DNA of 64,000 nucleotides, taken from positions 12,105,501-12,169,500 of the forward strand of contig OX344749.2 of NCBI GenBank assembly GCA_947034885.2. Reading direction: 5' to 3'. Under the pieces are notes generated by a model. The model saw only the letters and a program-made list of their open reading frames with translations, had not been told where the DNA came from and made no database searches. Within the stretch, counting starts at the first letter, position 1, and each line of letters opens with the position of its first letter. This DNA is from Thuidium tamariscinum (Eukaryota > Streptophyta > Bryopsida > Hypnales > Thuidiaceae). Made by a program: the position numbers and the translations under genes. Shown piece after piece: positions 12,470 to 28,445 of this stretch.

Positions 12470-13230
12470 AGGACACTTCAAGAAAATTCTAGTATGAAAG
12501 AATGGATACACTCATGGTTATGGATGCTTCTACCTTAAATTAATGTAATTTTGTCTACATAGAAAGATTTGATTCATCCTATTTAGACTAGTGATGAGAA
12601 AAATTATAGAGAGTCTAATTTTGTAGGCAATCATTGCATCTTTTTTGAAAATTTAATTTACAAGATTCATTTTTCAATTCAATTTTCATAATTTTTCAAA
12701 AAGAAATAGTTGCACATGAATTAGTTTTTATGTTTAAAAACCTCACTTTTAACATTAGTGTGTTTCAAGTCCATCTAAGATCTTATAATAATTTAGATTT
12801 TCTTTCTATTTCATATCTATTTTTTTCTAAGAATATTTTGAAGAATAAAAATTGAGCATTTTATCATTAAAAAAATTATAGGCTCTTGACTCAATTCTTC
12901 AATATTAAATTGAATTCAAAAATCTATAGTACAAATTTTTTTTCTTAACCCTTGAGTATAGATGTAGATGCCAAATGTCTGATGGATGACAAATAATCTT
13001 TTATTGTGGGACAAAAGAGCAACTATTCATCCTTGGAATATTATCTAGAAATGGAAGATCTTCTACAATACTTTGATTTGTAATGAGCACTTTTAGATTT
13101 TCTTGAACAAGTGACTCCTATGGTATCAATATATATAATTTCATGGTCACTAGGGTTTGTCCTTCAAAAGTTAAGAAGATTCAAAGCCAAAATATCTAGT
13201 TAAGGAAAGTGAAAAGGATTAATTTTTTCT
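12470..13230. other. AT-rich noncoding DNA
   Basis: It lies between a family T element and a CACTA-ended element. No conserved frame or terminal structure was seen. Confidence 0.45.
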
Positions 13231-14575
13231 CACTACAAGGGAAATGGGCCCTAGTCTACAAAAATTTTGACAAAAAAGTGTCCGAAATGACAACCTAATG
13301 TTCGAAATAACAACCACAACTTCTGAAAGTTGGCACTTTGTCAATGCGGTCAATATTGCAATGTTTGTCAAATTCTTGTCAATTTCTCAATCAATTTTGA
13401 CAAACAAGGTTGATGAATTCTTACAAACCCAACAAGATTTTACATATAATTTTTATTTTAGATACAAAATGTCATTGCAATCTACAACTAATCATTTTCA
13501 ACCAATCATCATCAACACTTTAGTATTACTTGTTGATAGGGGAGTAAATCTCCCTCTATATATTTGAAGTGGTAGGAGGTCGACCAATCCATGTGAAATA
13601 TATGAATTCTTAAAGTTGTGAGAGCTCATAAAAAAGTTAAAAACCCAAAATTTTGTATTAAAACTAAGATTTCAGACCTCATTTAAGCATAGTAAAATGT
13701 CTTATTTTAAAAACATTTGAACTAAAACTAGTTAGAATATGAATTGGAATTTTAAATCTAAAAATCCGTTTGACATTTCAAGTTTTTAGTCATAAGTTAT
13801 GGATAGATTTCAAAGAAGAAGTTTGAAAAAATATAATAAGAACAATTTCAAACACCTCTTTGAAATTCCATAATTTTTTTATTGAAAACTTGAAATGTCA
13901 GACGGATTTTTGTAGAAAAAACTTTAATTGATTTGCTAAGTGATGTCAGTTCAATGTTTTTTGAAAAAAGACAATTCACTATGTTTAAATGAAGCCTAAA
14001 ATCTTAGTTTTAATACAGAATTTTGGGTTTTTAACTTAACTATGAGCTCTTACAACTTTGAGAATTCCTATATCCCACATGAGTTGCTTGACCTCCTACC
14101 TCCGTATGTGTATATAAAGAGCTTCACTTCTTCATTCATTTCACAAAATACAAATGATTCATGAAGTAAAACAATTTAGTGAATAAATTAACTTCATGAT
14201 CTTAATTAGTTTTAGTCAACATTCTTGAAAGTTGATAAAAAAAATTAAAATTTTTTAATCATCCAAAATCATTTCATCTAAAAATTATCATTCATCTAAA
14301 AAAATTTCATCTAATTTTTTTTTCTAGCCATTATTTCAACTATTTTATTAAATCCTTAGAAAATAATTTTTTGGAATAGGTGATGTGGAAAAAAAATCCA
14401 CGGTGGCAAAGAAGTGAGAGGAAGACTTGTTGACATGTATCTTTGTTCGAATTGACAATGAAATTGATAGAATTTTGTTAAAAAAGTGTCCGAAATAAGT
14501 TCTCCTAATTTGTAGTAGAGTTGACAGAATTCTGTCAAAATTACTGTTAAATAGGACGCAATTTCCCTTGTAGTG
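13231..14575. mobile_element. CACTA-ended non-autonomous element, 1345 bp, with a large internal foldback
   Basis: It begins CACTACAAGGGAAATGGGCC and ends GCAATTTCCCTTGTAGTG, the classic plant CACTA (En/Spm) terminus. Subterminal GTGTCCGAAAT motifs occur near both ends. The flanking triplets (TCT, ATT) do not match, so the TSD is lost or mutated. The interior is palindromic. About 13555-13690 pairs with 13985-14115 (shared AAAACCCAAAATT and AGAGCTCATA-type blocks), and about 13750-13790 pairs with 13880-13920. No transposase frame is present. Candidate frames at 13298-13567 and 14348-14608 fall in the repeats. Confidence 0.75.
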
Positions 14576-15682
14576 ATTTTTCATCAACCATGCATGACTT
14601 AAATTCAAATAAATTCAAATATCTAGGAGATAATAAGGTAAGGTAGACTCTTTTTAATGACTCACAAGTGGGCCATGGCAATTTTTTTTTGTGAACCTTT
14701 ATTCTAGGAATATCTACCTTTAGATAAGCATATCGTCTCTTTTTTAGAATGTAAGAGACAAATTTGTGAATATGGCACAAGACGGAGCAACCACAACATT
14801 AGACAGTTTTTGAGCCTCCTCCTATATAGAGCCATCACTTGAAATGTAGGTGTCAAGTAATTGATTAATATACTTTCCACTAGAGAATTATAGGTGCCTC
14901 ACTTCATTTTCTCTTTGCATCTTCTATTAGGGATAGTCGCACCTTCACCACACACAATTTCTTTGAAGAATTACCTACTTTTGAGGGAAAGCAAGAGCCA
15001 ATTTGCTATAGTTTTAGGTGAAAAAGGCATAACACCCTTTTTTGAGTGAAAGAATGTAGAGATTGAAACATTGGAGAATTAGTTGAACAAGTTGTTAGTG
15101 TAGGATTTTAGAAGCCAATCATTGCCATAGGCCAAGCTTGTATCATTGCAAGGCATTGCAAAGTTGAAGAAAAAAGAAGCTACAATGATGAAATCAGCAG
15201 AAACGGTGGAGCAACAAGTGAAAACGTTTGCTTGCAAATGATTCTTCATGCTCAATATACACCTCTAAAACAGAAGAACAAATGTGGTGAGAAGTTTACA
15301 GAAGAAGAATGTTCTACCAGCAAGGGCTAATGTGAAGCCAATCCAAAAGTGCCACCCTCCCAATTCTTTTGAGAAGATTGGGGAGGTGAAGAAGGTATGA
15401 CTACCCTTATTATCTTTAGGGTATAAAGCCTGTAGTACAAAGCGGTTTGTACACCTATAATCAGCAATTCCCCCAAATTCCACACCTACACATTTGGACC
15501 AAAAAGTGTCACAAAAACCTAGACTCTGATTTCATTGAATGTACACTATATGAAGATATAAAAGTCTTTGAGAGTATAGTACTCATTTTTGGTACACCTA
15601 CACATCATACTTTGAAAAATCATAGCCTTTTGAGATTGTGCCCGAATGTTGCATACTAAAGTGGGTTGGAATCCTCTTTGAA
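14576..15682. other. AT-rich DNA with weak, unassigned coding-like patches
   Basis: 15060-15480 has slightly higher GC. A short frame on each strand exists (for example 15265-15483 minus), but no motif or family is recognisable and stops are frequent. It could be the remains of an old element. Confidence 0.35.
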
Positions 15683-16323
15683 CCCCTAAATGCCTAAGGC
15701 ACCCAAATGTGGTGTCAAAGAAACTTTGAAGTTAAATAAAACCTTAAGACCAAATTTTTGTTTTTAGTAGTTTATATTTTTGAAAGATTCTTTTTGAAGT
15801 CTAGTTTTAGCATTAATAATCCGATTTTGAAAATGAATGATTATGACTTTTCTATTCAAGATTTAGTACAAGGGTACAGCCATTGCAACCTTGACATTCC
15901 GTAGTGTTAAGGACTCTTGAAAATGAGCCTCAAATACACTAGATCTTAGAGAAAAAATCACACTAAAAATTCATTTAAAAAAATTGTAGAGTAACTTTTG
16001 AGAAGCCATAAATTGATTGGGGTTATGCTTGTTAGGCCCTTCAACCTCATATTTTTTTGGTGACCAACTTTTTAGATTTGACATGCAAAAAGAGAGCTCA
16101 AAGATTTTCATAAATTTTACACCCTCATGATCAAACATTATAATCTTTTAATCTATAAATGATATTGTTGTGTTTTCTTTTCCTATGTCATCTCTAGCAT
16201 GTCTAATTTGAATTTGTACAGTTACAATTCAAAAAAATTGATTCAACTTATCAAAATGTTGGATTTTTGTTCAATTTAGAGCAAATTCCAAGAAGCTCAA
16301 AACAGGCTTTGGGCATTTACGGG
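15683..16323. mobile_element. Family P (TTAA-type) element, decayed, about 641 bp
   Basis: The left end is CCCCTAAATGCCTAAGGC. The right end reads (reverse complement) CCCGTAAATGCCCAAAGCC. Both are variants of the ends of the intact 49640-50728 element. The flanks are TGAA and TTTA, apparently mutated TTAA sites. It is noncoding. Confidence 0.5.
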
Positions 16324-17055
16324 TTTATTGTCCTTAAACCCATAAAAAAAATACTTTATGTATCCAATAGCAATAATTTATGCTCACCTGTAATTAACCC
16401 TAAAGCGCGCTGACATCCATATTCCAGATGATGAACAGAGGGCTTCAAGGCCCTATTTCATCCAATTAACCTCTCATTTTTCAAATGTAATATTTGAATC
16501 TAGAAAAGACAATCTTCTTTAATGATCAAATTCATTAAATTCTGGAAAATGATATATCTGTACAAAGCTATAAGCGAAAATGTGCAAAAGTTCAAAAAAG
16601 GATTGAGACGCTTAAGGGTTAATGATGATCATAGTGTATGTGCGCTTCGCCTTACAGGTAAAGATTGCCATGGTTTCCTTCCAGAGGGAAGTGAGGGGCA
16701 GTCCCAACAGTGTTGTGATAAGTAAAGTGATAAGGAAGGAAGGATTTAAGGGAACTGAGGGGAAGGGCATCTTTGTGAAAGGCAGTTACCGTCACATTCT
16801 GCAGCTCGCAGTCACATGACACACATGTGCCCAGCACGATGCATCTTGGTTGCACCCCGTCTGCAAGCTTCCTTCCAGCAAGCTCTCGACTTTAGCCTGA
16901 GTTGGCCTTAGCTTTCCGCATAGGGTTTGCCAACTTTGTCTCTTGTTTTTCTGTACAAAAACTGCGGTGCAACCACGCCACACGTGCATTATTACGTCGT
17001 CGTGAACAGGCACTCGATCTCTCCGTCGAACCTCAACTCCACGTGCATTGCGGAC
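16324..17055 (+). promoter_or_regulatory. Upstream region and 5'UTR of the UMP-CMP kinase gene
   Basis: GC content rises steadily from about 16620 and the region becomes CpG-rich from 16950, as expected for a plant promoter and leader. The kinase start codon chosen lies at 17056. Short frames here (16522-16725, 16902-17195) show no family. No unambiguous TATA box was identified. Confidence 0.4.
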
Positions 17056-21573
<4,518 letters not shown>

Positions 21574-23163
21574 CTCTTTGAATTGTACCATTCTCACATC
21601 ATGGTGTGTTTCTTCTCTCGGACCTCTACAACCAGCTGAAACCGTAAGTGACGGCATTGCAACAGGTCTGTGCTAGCATTTATTTGATTGAGTCTGAAGC
21701 CTTGAAAAAGAATTGTTTTCACGGTTTTCAGCGATCCACATTGTTCTTGAGATGTCCAGTTAAAAGTTTGCTGTGTCCCAAACCTGGTAATATTATTTTC
21801 TTCTAGAAATCTACAATTATCCGCCTGTCTTTTGACATGGGTTGTAGTTTCGAAGTGCCGAACATTTTAGAGCAGTGTTGAACTGGCCACCCATTTTATT
21901 TTAGTTGCACTGGGGTTGACTGAAACTACACTTGGCTAGAATAGTGAGCTGAATTCTAACGCTTTCATTCTTGAACTCAAAAAGTGAGGATTTGTGGAAA
22001 AGAGAAATGGAGCATCCTTGGATACCTTGATTCTTTCTTGAATTCGCAGTTGGGCACCTACGTGTTCTCAGGTTTTCAAGAATGTGATGTGGATCTCTCT
22101 GAATCGTGTAAATTATATTTCATGGAATATTTCAAATAGAAATACCGTACTCATCTATGTCACATAATGTTTGGAGGTTTTTGCAACTCTTTCTCCCATG
22201 ATACACTGTTAGCTCTGGCTAATCACCTAAAACTTTGGAGTTCTATACTTTTGAATATTAAATTTGTGCAGTTGAAACCTCTCGTTGTGGTAGATCTTCC
22301 ACTTGTTTGACCTCAGGAATTAAACTCTCATTTGCCCATTTTGCTCAATTCAAGTGCAAGTGTTATACAGTACCTTCATTTACTATACCTTGATTTGCTT
22401 TTGTGGAAGCAGTGACTGATGCTGATCCATGACAGTAAACTTCTGAATTATAGGCCATCAAGTTATGCATTAAAATTTTTGTGGACAACCATTGTGAATT
22501 GTCACATATTGTTTTATTTTAACATGAAGCAAAAGGATCTAGGTCAGCAACATCCCTCATCCGACAACAATATTTGCTTAGATGCACATAGTCTACACAC
22601 AAAGAATTTAGGGTTAAGTTTAGGTAGACCTATCATGAACACTTGAAAAACTAGAAGATACATGCTCATTTGTGTTGGCATTCTTTCACAGTGTCAACTT
22701 GACCCCCCAAAATGTTATTTGGACAATTATAAATGACAATTAGGTTTAATTAGAATTGTCTCATGACATGGAGGTGATTAGGGCGGGTGTTAAGTTTTTT
22801 TCTCATTGCTGCCTAGGGCATCCACTGTGGTGGCGTTACAGAATGTTATCATACAATTTGGTCGGAGATATAATTATGTTTCTGTTGAAGAAGTAATGTT
22901 GGTGACTGTTTTTATGTATATTTTCTGCACATAATAAGGTGAGTACACCCAAAGCACCACAAATTGGTACTGTGCCTAGTTACTAATATTAGTCTATTTA
23001 GATTTTTATATGGTCTTGTTCAATGATCCCAAAACTTCTTTTTCTAGGATCGCTTCACGGCTATTATCGTGTTCTACCATAGGGCTCATACTGCGACACC
23101 TATTTTCGTCTGTGGAAATGGAGCAATAAACTAGCATGGGAAAAGTCAAATTTTGTATATATA
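21574..23163. other. Kinase 3'UTR followed by intergenic DNA
   Basis: The first few hundred bases after the kinase stop keep intermediate GC and are the likely 3'UTR. An exact polyadenylation site cannot be set. The rest has no conserved frame. The frame at 22419-22646 has no recognised motif. Confidence 0.4.
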
Positions 23164-23370
23164 CACTAGAAGAAAATTGGCCAAAACCGCTTTTTTTTCA
23201 ACATAACCATGTCAAATGGGTTATGTTGAAAACTATATTGTAAACACAATGAAAACGCAGAAAAATGTAAATTTTGCGTTTTTTTGCATTTTCACAACAT
23301 TTACAACACAGTTTTCAATATAATCCACTTGACATGGTTTTGTTGAAAAAAACGCAGTTTTCTTCTAGTG
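23164..23370. mobile_element. CACTA foldback MITE, 207 bp, TSD ATA
   Basis: It starts CACTAGAAGAAAATTGG and ends TTTTCTTCTAGTG, flanked by ATA on both sides (23161-23163, 23371-23373). The element is a near-complete inverted repeat with arms sharing TTCAACATAACCATG-type sequence. The copies at 29867-30076 and 40759-40975 are the same family. Three-bp TSDs and CACTA ends identify the CACTA superfamily. Confidence 0.9.
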
Positions 23371-23373
23371 ATA

Positions 23374-23903
23374 TTTTTTTAATGGTAGACTGCCTTTTGT
23401 GACAAGAGTGTTGTTTACATAGAAGACAAAAGACTAAATTCTTTTTGGTAATATTTGGAATTGCTAAGTCTTATAAAAAAGTGTTGCATTATGGCAACTT
23501 ATTGTACAAAGGATAATCAAAGTAATCTTGATGATTTCCATGCAATTGCTAAGTACTAGAACAATGTATTGCATACTTGCAACTTTGTGTACAGAAGTGA
23601 CAAAAATACAGTTGATCATTTACAGATGGAAGAATACATGACATAATTTTGTCCTCAATCCTTAGTTTCCTCTCAGTGTCATTCACAATAATATGAAACT
23701 ATCTATGAAACTAACTACAAAACTAAAAGCATAAAATAATAAGAAAATTTTCATTGATAAGGGAATTGAACCTTCTAAAACTGCCCTATTTGCAATATCA
23801 ATGCTCTGCACACCACAACACACACAAGGCACATTAGGAAGTTAGTAAAAAACCAAACAGGTCCTACACTCCACGTTGTTGCCGCTCCTGCATTCCCGAT
23901 GCT
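23374..23903. other. AT-rich noncoding DNA
   Basis: No gene, terminal repeat or tandem array was recognised between the MITE and the family G element. Confidence 0.45.
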
Positions 23904-24637
23904 GGGTGAATGCAAGAAACACTTGTACTATTTTTTGTCACACATCTCATGTTGATCTATTTTTTGGCCATAACTTTTGCATTTTTTCTTGAAATGACTC
24001 AAGATTTCTAGATAAGGTATTCATGACTATTATACACCTTACATAATATTTTCGTAATTTTCAAAAATATTTTAATACTAAAATAGTACTAGTAATTAAA
24101 TGTCACAAATGACAATTTGGAGGTTTTTAGTACTTAGGAGTACCTTTTTTTTAATGATTTTGAGATGAAATTTGGATGAGATGGTCTTCTAGTAGACTTC
24201 TAACTTTCCAAGGAAGGATTTTTGAAAATAGTTAATTTTGTGTGGTGTGGAAGTCTACAAAGTGAGCTACTTTCTGCTTGAATTTTGAAACATATAAAAT
24301 ATTATTTTGGTGGTTTTTGTGGTGAATGACCATCTCCGTAGAGTTGTTGCAAATGGACACTTTTTATTTTTTGTATTTACTTATTTTTACTATTTTTTCC
24401 AAATTAAAACATGAAGGTATGTATTTTTCTTGAAGTTTGGCACTTTTCAAGTTCTCCTACTTAGAGAATTTTTCTATACAATTCCTTTCATGGGTACCTT
24501 TGTCTTAAAGGTGTATAGGTAAGCCATTTTTTTTTAAAATTTTAAAATTAATTTTCTAATTTTAAAGTACTCCAAAAAAAGTCATGAGTATTGTTGCAAA
24601 ACGCAAGAAATAGTACAAGTGTTTCTTGCATTCACCC
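23904..24637. mobile_element. Family G element, 734 bp, TSD TGCT, well-preserved ends
   Basis: The left end GGGTGAATGCAAGAAACACT is matched by the right end as reverse complement for about 29 bp. It is flanked by TGCT at 23900-23903 and 24638-24641. Length is the same as the copy at 11556-12289. Its interior contains the family-typical GTTCTCCTACTTAGAGAA. No coding potential. Confidence 0.88.
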
Positions 24638-24641
24638 TGCT

Positions 24642-24969
24642 CCACCACTGAGTCTAAGAAGCCGCAGTAAGAAAATCCTTGAGGCCTTAGGTGGAAATTC
24701 GAGCTTATCAAGTCAACGCACGCAGCACCATTACAAGCACCGCCGCTAGATTAGGACAGCTCGACTACGGCGGCAGCCAGTAAAGGCACCACCACGACAC
24801 CAGTGTACCACTAAAACTTCAGTCAAGTAAAATTTGAGCTGGAGAGTAAGCTTAATCTCATGAAAACTAAAAAAAATCAGATCATGTGTGGAGGATACTA
24901 TGTTAGTGCTCCTATTCTCCTATTGCTATGTCACATGTCCCCTTATCGGCCAGACTTCACCGCACTTTT
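24642..24969. other. Moderately GC-rich spacer downstream of the hAT gene
   Basis: With the family G element removed, 23880-23903 joins this segment, suggesting a once-continuous GC-richer stretch. No open frame or motif identifies it. It may be the 3' flank of the hAT element. Confidence 0.35.
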
Positions 24970-25789
24970 CTAGGACTCAATTGCATCCTTGTATGGGAAA
25001 TTATCAAGTGAAAAGTATTTATGTTCAAACATGCGCACAACAAGGGGCAAGTGTTTCCCTAGCCTATTCCTTTGGCAAGATTTTAGAAATTTCAAAGTGG
25101 AGAAACATCTCTCATCCTCAATTGAGTCTAGAACCAAGCAACAACCTATTTCAACAAGTTTAAAATACTCGTGAATAAGCTTACTCAAATGCCGAGATTG
25201 GGAGAGCTTTTGCCAAAGCTTAATGACAGGGTTCATGTAGAATGGGGGCCCACAAGCCGCATCACAGTTAGCCCACATGATCACTTTGAACAAGCCTACT
25301 TAGTTGTCCAAATCAGACATTGATAGCATCTCTGGGATGGTGTATTGTTTTCCACCTTCAGAAAAGGGTTGCCCCTTGTTCAATACCCTAGCAATAGCAT
25401 AGAAATTCTTGAGGACCACCAAATTCTTTGTAAAACTTTCCTCTACCCCATTTTACCGCCAGTATTGTGAGCAGATAATTCCAAAAGCATCAAGGAGATC
25501 CTGTTGTGGAAACCTCTGATCAAGCTAATCACACAAACATTGAGCAATCTTTGCATAGTTTTCAAAGAAGGCCTATTAGATGAGATTGGTGAGACATATA
25601 AATTGAAATGCCACATTTAGAAGTTTTCCTTATACATTGAAAAGTCTAGTTATTTGAAATTCGAATTTGGCAACCCACAAGTCTACTAGGAGAGCCAAGC
25701 CAATAAGAAAAGCCAAAACAATAACAAAATGATAGAAAAAGCACCCAACAAACCAATAGGGCTATTCTATTTCTACAAACCTATATGAA

Positions 25790-26240
25790 GAAAAAAAAAT
25801 GGGTAACTGAATGGAGCTCCAAAGGAATTCTTCCATTTCTGCAAATGCACAACTGGACCAAAAAAATAGAGAACTTAAAAAGCCTCCAAAGGCACTAATA
25901 GCATTCATGCAAACCCACTAGGTCACAACTAGACAAAAAAAATGGAGAACTTACAACCTCCGAAGGCACTAATAATGTTCCTGCAAAACCACAAGGCCAC
26001 AATTAGACAAAAAAAATGGGGAACTAAAAGAGACCCTAAAGGAACTAATAGCATTCCTACAAATCCACAGCTCGACAAAAAAAATGGGAAACTGAAAGAG
26101 CCCCTGAAGAAACTAATAGCATTCTTGCAAACCCACAGCTCGACAAAAAAAAGTGGGGAATTAAAAGAGCCAACACAAAAACTAATACCGTTTCTGCACC
26201 ACAGGTGAACAAAAAAAAGATCGGAACTGATAAACCTCCA
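25790..26240. repeat. Minisatellite of about seven 65-75 bp units inside the hAT pseudogene
   Basis: Each unit begins with an A-run followed by TGGGGAACTNAAAGAG-like sequence and ends near CAAACCCACA..TCGACA. Unit starts lie near 25791, 25860, 25935, 26009, 26074, 26142 and 26209. Units have diverged but are clearly homologous. Open frames exist on both strands (25942-26208 plus, 25929-26380 minus) because the period is stop-poor. I do not consider them genes. Confidence 0.8.
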
Positions 26241-27192
26241 AAGGACCTGAATAACCTGAAAACCCATAAGTTTCTACAAATCCACCAACCCACAAGAGAA
26301 ACCAAGGGATTTGAAATCGACAGAAATCTACCTCCATAACGTCTAGTAAAGCAACCGAACCATTGCAGAAAGGTAATCAAAGGAAAGTAGACAAAGAAAC
26401 AAATAAAAGAAGTGTAAAGCCTTCACCTGAAAAGTGCCATTGTATGTTGTCTTGTAGTCAATTAAATTCCTCTTGGGTGACAAACAAATGGTTTCCAATT
26501 ACTTTGTCGTGACAATTCGCATACATTTGGCCGTGTTAGAAATCAAAGAGCAAGTAGGAAATGCCACTATCTCTAGGAAGGGTTCGCCACTGCAAAGGGA
26601 TGTCATTACACGACAAAGATACTAACTCACTGTAACGCTAGAAATTGGCCTTGTTGTATGCCATGGTCCCATTTAGAAACATTCAAGTAAATTCAGCCTG
26701 ACACAACTTCACTGCTGACATGAAATCGCTAATGAAAATATCACACGCTTGAGAAAGTTTTATCAAGTTATGTACAACATTCACAAGAGGAATGAAGACA
26801 GCTAGTGACAAAAGCAACTCAAGTCAGCCAACATGTTGAAGTTATTGGCAGTTCTAGCCTGTGGTTTGCGGCCAAGGGTGAAAGTTATGTCAATCCCCAT
26901 TTTGACTAGAAGGATCCGATATTTAGACAGAATTCTAGTAGCCGGACTTCTCATTGAAATCCAATGAGTATCTACATTCCTTACCATCTTATTTCCTTTA
27001 GTTTCCATAAGATTAGCCAACCTCTGCACCTTAGAATGCCGCTTGTTGCTTCGGCAGAAATACAAGTAAATTGACTGGAATAGGCCCTCTAGTTGAGAGA
27101 CCATCGGAAATTTTGACATTGTCTCAACGACCAAGTTCAAACGATGACTGACACAACTAGAGCGGATTAGAAATGGCGCCCACTTCTCATGA

Positions 27193-27299
27193 ATTTTACT
27201 AGAAAGACACTTATTTCTTACTTAAAATCTCTTGAAAAGGTCATTACTTAAAATGTTATCTCTAGGACTATACTTAAAACACCCCTTTTTCTTGTAGTA
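27193..27299 (-). mobile_element. Half of a CACTA foldback MITE inserted in the hAT coding region
   Basis: Read on the minus strand from 27299, ACTACAAGAAAAAGGGGTG continues as one arm of the 48377-48583 MITE (GTTTTAAGTATAGTCCT). It lies exactly between the hAT segments ending SKSGV and starting KIHEKWAPF, so it interrupts the reading frame. The second arm is missing. Confidence 0.7.
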
Positions 27300-28445
27300 C
27301 TCCCGACTTGGATCCTTGAAATGTACTAACTCCATTAGCACCAAAACAAACTAATATTGAAGCGATCTCTTCACAAGACAAATCCCCCTCCCTAATCAAA
27401 GCGTGCATAATAACTTTAGTAAGGTGGTCTGCAGTACTGGTTTCCAAAACACATGACAATTGCAAAAGGTACGGCACTCTCTCCCAACTCTCCATCGCGT
27501 AGACATAGACGCCCACCCAAGAGGTGTTGTCCATGGTTGTAATCTCATCAGCACTTATGGATATGATCTTGGCAGACTCAATCACAGATTTCAGAGCAAC
27601 CAAAACAGCCCCATGCAAATGCTCATTCATTTTCCATCCCATGCTCTCAAACCAATGCTTTCAGGGGAAATTTTTTACCTTGAGTTGCCGAAGCAACTGC
27701 TACTGTCATTTGTAGTCACACATCGGACGGCTATGTACAAGAATAGGAAAGAAGGTTGAGAATTGAACTCCCTTTTTTTTTCATTGCCCTCCAAGCCTTT
27801 GAGAAGCTATTCAACCACGGTACTTGCTTATCTCCATTCAGCCCACAACTTGCACAATTGTGTGTGCTTACACTCTTGTTTCATGAAGACATTGCCATTT
27901 TTCAAGTGCAGCTCCAAGACACCATCTTCTTTGTAAGTTCGCTTGCCCTCATGCTTTTCCAAGTTGTCCAATTTGGGCACTATGACTTTGCGCCTTCCAG
28001 TGATAGATGTGCAACTCCGACAAACAACTCTGACCAAATCGCCATCGGAATTAAATTCGCCTTCTGCCTAGGCGAACTTACACGCCCACACTTCTTGCCA
28101 ACAGCGAGTAATCGCACTAAAGCTAATCTTCGTTTTCTTGCGCCCCGTCATTGCTATAGCTCTTGTTTTCTTCCCTACTACATTCACGTCGCAGTCAATC
28201 GCAGCAAGAGTGATCGGAGACTCTACTGTCGAGTTAGAGGGTGGAAAATTGTGAGGTGCAACATGCAGCGCAGATTCCTCCAAACACATTTCAGACACAT
28301 AGATAACACTGGGAGTAATGTAATTCTCGATTCCACTCATGTATCGGCTAGAGCCAAAAGTTTTGACACGAAAGTTATTAGGTAATTTGAGTCGAGGTGC
28401 CATGAGATCAATGCGCGCCAATGCCTTAGTCTTGTGCCCAACCAC

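Larger units (their letters stand above)
24970..28445 (-). pseudogene. hAT-superfamily transposase gene, ZNF862/KIAA1586-like, broken
   Basis: A cut-and-paste DNA transposase, now non-functional. In minus-strand order: an N-terminal part (28445-28068); a zinc-binding-like block with CRSCTSITGRRKV and PKLDNLEKHEGKR (about 28037-27828); the catalytic-region start (27642-27300) with ISADEITTMDN and STFQGSKSGV; then, after an insertion, KIHEKWAPFL..CVSHRLNLVVETMSKFP (27200-27100) and VRNVDTHWISM; and finally the C-terminal dimerisation region (25293-24970) with SIEDERCFSTLKFLKS, NRLGKHLPLVVRMF and NFPYKDAIES. These motifs follow hAT order. It is broken by an in-frame stop in the segment near 26680, by frame changes, by a CACTA MITE piece at 27193-27299 and by a minisatellite at 25790-26240. 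Terminal repeats of the original element were not found. Confidence 0.85.

Noticed and set aside
15265..15483. 72-codon minus-strand frame with two hydrophobic stretches
   Set aside because: No start context, no homologue recognised, flanked by stops and AT-rich DNA. Not enough to call a gene.
25929..26380. Frames of 88-112 codons on both strands
   Set aside because: They follow the minisatellite period and have hydrophobic low-complexity products, so tandem-repeat artefacts.
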